From the NCBI GenBank assembly GCA_028565635.1, contig JAOXYB010017631.1, positions 1-18,645 on the forward strand: a stretch of DNA of 18,645 nt, in the 5' to 3' direction. Positions 1 to 9,035 of this stretch are shown one piece after another (the stretch's first letter is position 1; each line of letters opens with the position of its first letter). The notes below the pieces were generated by a model. It was not told the origin of the DNA. It was given only the letters and a program-made list of their open reading frames with translations, and ran no database searches. Made by a program: the position numbers and the translations under genes. The stretch comes from Phoronis ovalis (taxonomy: Eukaryota > Phoronida > Phoronidae).

Positions 1-605
1 ACACGCCGAAGCAGAAACAGGAAATGCAGTAGATAAAAACCCCAAACGAATAAGGCTCGCCGCTAGAGGCGGGACAGCTAAGCTGTCGCTAACAGGGCAG
101 TGCTCACGCATACTTCGATGGATTTTTCTCTGCTTTCATTGATTCGATAACGCTTACTTCGGTTTGAGTCTACTTTCTAGTAGCTCAACTATTTTAATTT
201 TGTTTTTACCGGCCCGAAAGGTGTAGACTTCCACAGCGACCACGCAAACGCTTTCCAGTGCTATGTGGTGGAGGTCAAGCCTTGACGGCCACCAGCTAAC
301 CGATATAAGAGTTGACTTTATGCATCAGTATGTTGACTCAATAGCGGTTGGATGGTGACATTGTTAATCAACAAGAGGACGACTTATTCAGGGAACTTGC
401 ACTTCGTACACACTCGTTATAAGGTCGGTTAGCTAGTAAATCAACCAAGATATCTACCATTCTCAGAAACAGCTTTGTTAAGACACGATACCGTTGAAGC
501 GCTCTTGCTCACATGATATGCAGTTGTCCCAACCAGTTATCTCCGCACGGTTGATATTCACAACACAAAATATGTAACTTGTTTATGAAGTATAGAGTGT
601 GTTAT
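1..605. other. Non-genic DNA with fold-back structure
   Basis: No coding exon is supported here. The block is less AT-rich than the DNA to its right and contains several short inverted repeats: GACAGCT/AGCTGTC around 74-88, and the nested structure around 264-435 listed separately. This looks like part of a degraded DNA transposon that may begin left of the window, but I see no transposase coding. Confidence 0.35.
264..435. repeat. Nested inverted repeats (fold-back structure)
   Basis: A hairpin of about 14 bp per arm (TGGTGGAGGTCAAG against CCTTGACGGCCACCA) sits at about 264-294. Directly after it, AGCTAACCGATATAA (about 294-308) is mirrored by TTATAAGGTCGGTTAGC at about 419-435. Two inverted repeats so close together suggest a non-autonomous fold-back element, with boundaries undefined. 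Confidence 0.4.
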
Positions 606-686
606 AGTCCTAGCTTGATGACCCTGCTATATATCGCTTGCAAATTGCGTGCAGGCAAGCGATAGTAGGGTCATAAAGTTAGGACT
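606..686. repeat. Small palindromic element with AGTCCT termini
   Basis: The ends AGTCCTA and TTAGGACT are inverted, and the arms continue inward for about 35 bases: GATGACCCTGCTAT...CGCTTGC on the left, and GCAAGCGATAGTAGGGTCAT on the right. The left arm has about 4 extra bases. The right arm shares TAGTAGGG, CAT and AGGACT at matching spacing with the end of the element at 15318-15643, so both probably belong to one miniature transposon family. No clear target duplication was found. Confidence 0.55.
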
Positions 687-1700
687 AAGTACGTTATAAT
701 CCGGCGTTATAACTCGTCTTACCCAAATGTGAGTACATTTACATTAATTTATAAATTTGATGGTATGTATTTCCTAAAACAATTTTTTTTTATATTTGTT
801 TAAGGTAAGCTTCAAGCAAACTCAGCCACAAAATGTGCTTGAATGGTTATAAATCTCGTGAAAGTCGCAACTCTTCTCGAAAGGCAAGGGAAGGAACTAG
901 CTCCACGCACACAGCACAAAGTTTTTCATCCATTGTCTTAAAGACTGATTAGAATAGACTATGAGTAAAACCGTCCGATAATTGCTTGCCCGTCGAAATT
1001 CCGGGTAAAGGGGCAAAATCCCCAGGTTTTATCCCTTAGTTTTATGTTATACACTTTTTGACCCTTTTTATTTAGCTTTGGGTGTTGGTCAGGTCATGGT
1101 GTCTTATAGTTTTTTCTTCGTAAACTTTCAGTGAAAAAGCTAGCATCATCTTGCAAAATTTGAAACTAGGCGTACGTGGTAGCACAGATTTGTTTGGTGA
1201 AATAAATGAGGAATATATCTAAGATAATATAATTGTTTCCTTATTGCATAACAAGTTATTCTCAGTGGGGACATTTTAACAGTAAGCAAGTTGTTTTTGT
1301 TGCGTAACATGGTATTCATGTTTTGTTGCGTAACATTTTACTGTCATGGTGGGTTTCCTTCTTTTCTAATCTAAACATGAAATAATTAACAAAAATAATT
1401 ATTGGGAGTGCTCTCCGACACTGGAAAAGCTGGAGTTTATTAAAAGATAAACAGAATTTACAAATTATTGTATTAACTGCTCAAATACTTGAATCGTAAT
1501 TGACATTTCCTTAATAAATAAATACATAAATAATTATGATGAAAGAACTTAAGATAAATTTGTGACTTAAAACAAATTAAAACTGAAGCCAGCGAGCAAC
1601 CCAACCTCTGAAAACTCCTTATATGGAGAAATTGCGAGGAGGTTCACCCGGCCAATGCTGTAGCTTCACAAAACAGGGATTCCTTTTGTTTCTTTAGCCA
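687..1700. other. Intergenic, AT-rich, no gene seen
   Basis: No exon with convincing coding character. Minor items: a short hairpin around GGGG-CAAAAT-CCCC near 1010-1025, and a 16-base direct repeat TTTTGTTGCGTAACAT at 1295-1310 and 1321-1336 (see findings). Confidence 0.4.
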
Positions 1701-1709
1701 CGAAGAAAA

Positions 1710-1805
1710 AGAGAGAGTGAGAGAGTGAGAGAGTGAGAGTGAGAGAGTGAGAGTGAGAGTGAGAGAGTGAGAGTGAGAGTGAGGAGAGAGAGAGAGAGAG
1801 AGAGA
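1710..1805. repeat. GA-rich satellite with GAGAGT/GAGAGA units
   Basis: The tract is an imperfect array of GAGAGTGA-type units ending in a pure (GA)n run. On the minus strand it is open and would encode an artefactual Ser/Leu/His-rich peptide. It is purine-only on the plus strand apart from T substitutions. Confidence 0.9.
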
Positions 1806-3835
1806 ATACAACTGGCTCAATGTTACAAAAATTCTGTTAAACAAAAATTCTTTCGTGATTATTTTTAGCTTCCGAGATATTTCAAGCGATGGTGTCACAT
1901 TTAATATTATAAACTTTTATATAGTTATTATATTATTTTATAGATAGTTTGTGTAAATTATTTTGTATATATTAATTGCCCATTTTGAGCCCACTTAATG
2001 TAGGTTTTTTCACACTCTAAGGTTAACACATAATACAGACAATTGTACTGTGTCCATGATTAAAATTATTATATTTGTTTATATATACATTATACATATG
2101 TCCCATACGTCGGCCGTTTTGGCCTTTTAAAAATTTGTAACAAACAAAAGTATTTTTAATTTTATTTTCTCCCTCAAAATATGTGGTCTCTTTGTGCAAT
2201 TCTGACAACAATTTCAAAGCATTGTTTTTTCTTAATTAGCCATATCCGTAATAAGAAATGCTAAGTAATCTGACATGTTTTGTCGACAGGGGGTACACGT
2301 ATTTGAAACGGATTTTATATTAAGCTAAACGTTTTATGATCAATCCCTCAAGATATAAACAAATATATTATTTTGAAGTATTGTTTTCATGTATTACTCA
2401 AAATTAAAACCAATCCGAATTAAATTAAAGCCACACGTTGTTTTTTGATATATTTGATTGAATCAATCTAACATCCATTGTCGACACCTTTGTTTCGCCG
2501 GTACTCGCGTCAATTCAATATGGCGGATATACATCGAAACCCGCAAAGTAACCACATCAGCTCTGTCGATTCATTTAAAATGGTTTAACCTACAATTACA
2601 AGGTGACTATACTGTATATGAATTTATTTCACTTGTAGTTTTATTCTGAGGTATTTCTAACATCTGCTGTGTACAGCAATATAAATTTAAAAGGGCTAGT
2701 CTTGATAAAATAATGGTCATGATTAGAGCTATACGCAATTCCAGCTAGCAAAAAACTAATATAAATACAAGCTCAATAATTACAAAAGTAACTACAACAT
2801 GCATGAGTCACAAATATTTTTCCTGCGCAGGACATGAATTACATGATACAATGGACCAATTTCATGTTGTTGTTTTTTCAGTCAGTAACACATGCATCCG
2901 GCTTCCAGTATAAAGGTTTTTGCCTTGTGCACCACTATATGACGGAATAGATCCAAGCCTAATAAGCCTCTAATAAAATAACAAAAAAATCAGAATCTTC
3001 GATTGCATATAATATAACCTAGTACACTTCCAGAATCATTAGAATTACAGTATTATGCAAAATATCTCATATTTGAAAGTGTGTAAAAAGCGATTTATTC
3101 TGGTAAAAAACGAGAAGTTTAAAATCAATAACACAATAACCATGATGGTAGAAAGCTCATTTTGGTGAATGATATTACTTTTGTCTTCCAAGAAATGAAA
3201 TATTACATATATGAAGTAGCAACTAATGTGAAAATGACATGTTAAAAGGGCTTGAAAAAACAGCTTATAAAATCATAATAAAGTTAAATTGCGTCTCTTT
3301 ATTTTTTTGGCCATTTTCGAATGATTTATATGTTTTTAATTGTAAGAAAAAGTATTTGGTAGAAAAAACGAAAGTAATTAATTGAGATATTTTTTATAAA
3401 AAGTGGTTAATTTAGTTACTATGGCAACGATTAACTTAAAGTTAAAATACAAAATTGAAAAAAAAAGTTAGCAGTTAGAAACACAATTCCATTTTACACT
3501 TGTCTGTAAATTTGTGTGTCGATACAGTTATTCGTTTTAGAGATATAGAATAAAACGAGTAGAGTACTGTCTACCAATCAAAAGATGCCTTGTAACGCGA
3601 TTTAGTACCAATACCGTGACCAATGTGATAAAGTGAAAAAAGCTTATTTCCAATGTGGTCCCTAATATAAAACAAGATGGTACGGGTAAATTACACGAAC
3701 AAATGCAATGAAGAAAAATATAATGACCTGACCTGATTACAGTACAAACAGTCTTGTTAAAAATTAAAAATACACCCACAAATATAACAAGTATTGCATT
3801 TAACTGGATATTAGAAAATTAATAGAAAACGGAAG
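1806..3835. other. Intergenic, strongly AT-rich, no gene seen
   Basis: All open frames are short, low-complexity or lack splice-site context and homology. A short less AT-rich patch at about 2470-2550 contains ATGGCGGAT but no recognisable gene. Confidence 0.4.
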
Positions 3836-3839
3836 TATT

Positions 3840-4130
3840 TTCCTCCCCTCGCTTAATTTGGTCAGAAAGGAATATTTTTGTTTTGAATTTAAATATTGAA
3901 AGGGTAGTAGAGTTTTTATGTCATTAGGGCAAACTGTTCCAGAGTTTTGATCCAGTATAGACGAAAGATGTCTGTCCTGAACTTTCAAACCTTCGGATGT
4001 TCTGGATGTTAACATTCAGAGTGCTAGATCTTGTTGAGTGCCTGTGCCGATCATATCATTGACACGACTGTCAAAGTCACTTCTGAGGTAGGCAGAAAGT
4101 TGTGGACATGATTTAATTTTATTTGACAGA
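3840..4130 (-). mobile_element. Relic of non-LTR retrotransposon (end of reverse-transcriptase ORF)
   Basis: Read on the minus strand, one frame gives SFVYTGSKLWNSLP (LWNSLP at 3944-3927), which matches the typical C-terminal pattern after the RT domain of many LINE ORF2 proteins. The match then continues in a second frame (NDIKTLLPF) and a third (KFKTKIFLSDQ), with stops between, so the copy is frameshifted and dead. Upstream sequence to about 4130 is probably the same relic but with weaker similarity. The catalytic RT core is not present nearby. Clade is not assignable. Confidence 0.55.
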
Positions 4131-6180
4131 ATGCCTTCCCTTGAGTGTTACTGTTAGAAAACCACCTCTTAAAAATAAATCTTCTAGTTGCAACATTCCA
4201 AAACGGGCGTGGTCACTTGTTCCCAGTGCTTGTTTACTAGTAACATGTAATATATACTGTACGTGAACAAATCCTGGTCACTTTATCTAAATTTACGGTT
4301 ATCTACATTCCTCTTCATAGGCTACCACAACTTCTGAGGTACGTATTGTATATATGTTTAGCTTTTAAGTATTAAAAAGAGTGCAAATATAAGTCAGTGG
4401 TTAAAAGTAGTAAAAGCAAATTAGGTATAAAATTGTAAAGTACCGTCACTTATATATACTCACTTATATAGGACAAGCAAGTGTCGTGATTGTATTTAGT
4501 GTACAGATTGTGATATAAACATACAGTGTGATCAGAAGAGCTGACGTACAAGCGCGAAATATATGTAGGCAAATGAAGTGTAGCCGTGAATGTCGAAATT
4601 CTCAACTGAGTAAAGTTATAAAGTCGTTAGTAATTAACAGATCGTATATGTAATACAACATCGATCATGAAAGTGCCTGGTCGAATACACCCAGCTGTCT
4701 AAGTATAAAGTTTTTTTCAAAACAAATTAAGATTGTATTCAGGTATAATTACTTGTAATTATTTGCAATAAAGCTCATTTTAAACAATGTTTAATCTTTT
4801 TGATCAACTCGTTCGGTCTATCATGTGACAGATTGTAAAACGTTTACTTCTATTCCACCAGGCGTCACTAAACTCTTGAATTTCACCAGTGTGTCTCATG
4901 TATCTCTGGGTGCTTGTCCAATGAATAAGCGTATTTATTTAGTTAAAACTAGCGTCAAATGCGGGCGATTGTTGAATATGCTCCTTTTTGCTGTCAATTA
5001 TCTGATGATAAAAAAATATATTAAAATGGAATAAAAATAGGTTACCAGCAGTGTAACACGAAATAAATACTGTTTGAAGCCTTTTGTTGCACATGCCAAT
5101 TTCGTAGTTTCGCATTAGAAAAAATACTGTTACAAAAATAGAAACTGTGTCGTAGTACTATTCAATAACTGTAATGAATTTCACAGAAGAAACGGCGTTC
5201 GTATTTGTTTATATCACAATATTTTATTCTACTGAGACATATTCGGTGTTTATTAGCTTGTTTCCTCGGGAAAACATTTTTCGTCTGCGCAGAAGTATTG
5301 AAGACAGCAGTCTAAGTTATATATTCTCTGTAACTGTACAAAGTAATATTCATGCACTTGTACATTATATTATTTGCATTTAGTATAGTCCGTATGTTAG
5401 ATTGGCTATGTAAAGTTTGTTTAGTTTGTAATTTAATTTTCTAGTGACCAAACAAATGAACCTTTTTTCTTTTCGTCAGTAAATAAATAAATAAATAAAA
5501 ATTATAGTATATATAGTGAATTTTTGTTTTAGTCTATTCATTACATTTTACATTCAAATACAGTTCGCTAAATGATTACTTTTTTGCCTTGTGGGTTAGT
5601 TCTTCGCTATATAAAAGATCACATGTGAAAATGCAACTTACGTTATTTAAAAAGAAAGTAATTATAATGGTACATTTAAAAAAATTGAACTATATACACG
5701 CTTTACTTCCGAATATAAATTTCTCTTTATTCTAAATTTCCAAATAAACTTGGGAGACCTAAGGTTTAATTTGCACTCACAATTCCGTCGGCAGTGATTT
5801 GATATCAAAGTTACTTCTAGTATAATATGTTTATTCCCATATTAACTTTTTCGTGACCGTAATTTCTCAAAGTGTATGCACTTTAATCAAATTAAACCAG
5901 GATAACTGAAATTATTCTTGATAATCTTGATACGGAGTTTGATTGTACAAAGGTGCGCAAGTCGCTGATACATATATATATATATACATAATTATATATA
6001 AGCTTACGCTACGATGTGCCGTATCATTATATTGTTAAAGATGTTTGGGATGAACTTCTGGGTCCAGGGCAACTGATTAATCGCATGATCACAAATTAAA
6101 ACATATGATATGTATGTCCAATTAAGTTGCGATGCGCATTTGGGTATTACCTGATTTGTTGCATAGGCCAAATTACCAAC
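4131..6180. other. Intergenic and upstream region of the lectin-like gene
   Basis: No gene is supported. The stretch is AT-rich with simple repeats: (TAAA)n-like at about 5480-5501 and (TA)n-like at about 5971-6000. A TATATAAA at 5608-5615 could be a core promoter only if a noncoding exon lies upstream of 6188; nothing shows this. Confidence 0.4.
5971..6000. repeat. TA microsatellite
   Basis: Interrupted (TA)n run about 200 bases upstream of the lectin-like gene start codon. Confidence 0.8.
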
Positions 6181-6226
6181 GTGCTACATGGGTAACAACA
6201 GAAATATCTGTGTACAGCTAGGTAGC

Positions 6227-8611
6227 ATGCAGTGTCAGCGAAGTTTTGTATTCGTATTGTCTTTGGTGATACATTTCGCAGGTGAGAATAAAATTAATAT
6301 GCTTTTTTACTAACAAATTAAACCACATTAAAATATATATTTTTTATTGACTTTTAATGCTGTGTAACTTTTTAACATTTTAGATGTTATAGCTAACCAG
6401 TCGTTATGCCAACACGTAAAGGATTATCACATTTATTTCCATAAAGACAAATGCTATCAGTTTATTACTGAAGAGAAAGTCTGGCAAGATGCGGAGAACT
6501 ACTGCAAAGATCGCGGTGGACATTTAGTGGTTATAAAAAGTCAGGAGACGCAAATATTTTTAGAGGCAACTTTTAAAGATCTGAAATGGGGATTTAACGG
6601 TGTGTGGATTGGTGCAAATGATAAAGCGATTGAGGGCACATGGAAATGGGTAACAGGTTGGTTTATTATTTACATTTATAGGGATGTTCTAGAAACACCA
6701 AAACAACTACCAGCAAGTACTTGCTATGTGTTTTTTCCTATTTAAATAAACTGAAAAACACTTAACTGTATCATGCAATTGTACGTAGTTCCTGCTTCAT
6801 AAACTAGGTACGGGTATACGCTAGCCATGCAAATACAATCACGTACAATCGTGTATACATTGTTACTGTTTTATCATTACAGGTGAACCGCTAACAGTGT
6901 ACAGCAACTGGGCAGCAAAGAGTCCAAGCGGCGGTACACTTTTCAATTGCGCTCAAATTAGAACAGACAAAAGATATAAGTGGGAGAGTAACAAGTGTAA
7001 TAGCATACTACTGGTGAACAGATACTCCTCAATATGTCAGTATGGTACGTATGCCCACACAGTCAAAGAAGTGAGAGTAAGAGTAACCTGTGATTATAAA
7101 ACATATACTGTATAAACGTTGGCTGCCGTCTAAACAAAATTGTCACAAATTGCTTCGATCGACGGCTTTTATATATTTAAAAATACTATTTCCACGATCT
7201 TAGTTATTTGTGATCGTGGTACACATGCTAAATACGCAATCAGGACAGGTTTGTAGTTATTGTTGCACTGTTTCAGATGCATTATCTACAACTATTACTA
7301 CGAGAAGTAGTACACAAGTAGCAACCACCAGACGAGTAACAACGCCAAAATCACCAACTACACGTGACAACATAAAACACACGAACCCAACCATCAAAAC
7401 CAATCTCGTTTCTATAAGTAACTCGTTAACAATCACAGATGTTTTTTCAACCAGTGGTTTTCGGATTAAATCATCGGAACCAGTTAGCATTGTACAATCT
7501 ACAAAAGCAACGACCTCTAACTTGTTGGATACAACATCAGAAATTACAACAAACTCTAGATCTGTTCTTTTAAATGCTAACCAAACGTCTTTTAGCGTGT
7601 TGGACAAGATAACAACACGAGAATTAACAACAAGTACGATTGCAACAAACCAAACACACTTCACGATAAACCATGCTTCCAGGATGAGCAAAGGTACAGT
7701 CACTACCAAACAAACTGACAACACAATGACCGTGACGCCTACTACACCAAATACCTCTGATGTACGAGTTTTGTTTGCCACAACGTCACACACAAATGAA
7801 AGACAGGAAGGTATGACTACAGCGGGTGTTGGAAACTCAACCATAATGACAAACAAGACTAACAAGCCAGTTGTACATAATATATCGACTGGTGCAACAA
7901 GACTATTGAGCATGCTTTACAAACAGACAACAACTAGCATCAAAAAACACAAATCAACGAAATATGGTCCACTTGTGACTAATGGCTTCACAACAGGCAC
8001 GATTTTCTTATCAACAGATCAAGGTCAAACCAGTACTATTTCTTCTACAAACATTTACCCTGAAATCAATAGTTCAATATTTACTAAAATGATTGAAGAT
8101 AAATACAGCAAGACAACTGCAACTTATACTGCTGATATGTCTTTTACCACCAAAAATACCAATAGCAGTCATGAAGAACGTAGTGGCGGGGGAATTCCCG
8201 ACTGGGCTATAGTTCTTATTGCTACCTTAATACCTGCATGTATCCTAATATGCGTAGTTGGAGCGATGATGTACAGGAGGTACGTTTAACTTATATTAGT
8301 GATTACGGAAATAATCACAGCAATATTAACCGATTATTAACCGATATGAGCCTATAATTAAAATTCAGGAAACTGATTCTTAAGCGAATGATATAAGGTG
8401 GAAATTAATATTAAATTAACAATGATTGCAGCTGTTGCTCTAATGATTCATATTCATGTTTTCATTTATCAGGCCAATGATGATTTGTCCTTAGTTGTAT
8501 TATTTTTTGTTTCACAGAGTGATATTGCGGTCAGAAGTGAATCCAGAAAAAAATGCCTATAAATTGACAGCTACTAGCAATCACATGGAAATGGTTGAAG
8601 TTGACAAATAA
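6227..8611 (+). CDS. Membrane-anchored C-type lectin-like protein with Thr-rich mucin stalk (5 exons)
   Basis: Coding exons: 6227-6281, 6384-6656, 6883-7044, 7277-8279, 8518-8611. All introns are GT-AG and the frame stays open, giving 528 residues. An in-frame ATG at 6188 would add 13; 6227 is preferred because it puts the hydrophobic signal peptide (about residues 5-18) at the N-terminus. The C-type lectin-like domain spans about 27-163, with Cys at 27, 42, 59, 132, 148 and 161, the WIGA motif at 93-96 and EGTWKWVTG at 102-110. The usual EPN/QPD site reads KSPSGG (122-127) and the usual WND reads WES (143-145), so Ca2+-dependent sugar binding is doubtful. Residues 164-470 form a Cys-free Thr/Ser-rich stalk with eight N-glycosylation sequons. 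A transmembrane helix (about 473-495) and a basic-started tail of about 32 residues follow. Family is firm; ligand is unknown. A cell-surface receptor or adhesion/immune role is inference. Confidence 0.87.
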
Positions 8612-8671
8612 GTACTGCTTAAACAGAAATGCTTTTATTTGTCTAAACATCCTTTTTACTTATCTTACCAT

Positions 8672-8677
8672 AATAAA
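8672..8677 (+). terminator. Likely polyadenylation signal of the lectin-like gene
   Basis: AATAAA lies 61 bases after the stop codon at 8609-8611. A second AATAAA at 8851-8856 is a possible distal signal. Neither has been tested against transcripts. Confidence 0.5.
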
Positions 8678-8990
8678 AAGCTTACTTATTAAAAATGCGT
8701 ACAAGTAAACAAAAATGAATAATATAACAAAATCACATAAATTATCTTAGTTTACTTATTTTATTTTGTTTCATGATCATAAGTAACAAAACATACCTAC
8801 CCAAAATGGTATAAAGCTGCTGATTGGTGGATACAAAACTGACTAATTGCAATAAAATGCCAGTCTTACACTATACATACTTGCATAACAGAACTCTTTG
8901 CATTCATTAAAAAAAAAATCCATATTTTAAAATTACAGTTCCAGTCACTCCAGTCAAAACATTCCTGCTGTCTGTGAGAGTGTCGCTTAA

Positions 8991-8996
8991 TTTATT
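8991..8996 (-). terminator. Likely polyadenylation signal of CWC27
   Basis: Read on the minus strand this is AATAAA, about 40 bases beyond the CWC27 stop codon (9038-9036). It would give a very short 3' UTR and keep the two convergent transcripts from overlapping. Other AT-rich candidates lie further left. Confidence 0.4.
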
Positions 8997-9035
8997 AGAC
9001 CAGTAATTAAAAGTTATAACTGTATGTACATTCTT

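Noticed and set aside
1644-1898. Minus-strand open frame rich in Ser, Leu, His and Thr
   Set aside because: Produced by translating the GA-rich satellite.
4825-5383. Two 69-codon plus-strand frames
   Set aside because: No domain, no splice context, composition like the surrounding non-genic DNA.
5608-5615. TATATAAA as promoter of the lectin-like gene
   Set aside because: It is about 580 bases upstream of the first ATG in very AT-rich DNA where such matches are expected by chance.
7210-7276. Start of the stalk frame at 7210 as an independent gene
   Set aside because: The first 22 codons are intron 3 sequence; a good acceptor at 7275-7276 in the right phase joins the stalk to the lectin domain.
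7257-7913. 218-codon open frame on the minus strand
   Set aside because: It is the antisense of the Thr-rich stalk exon (ACN codons read back as Val-rich). No homology and the plus strand explains the region.
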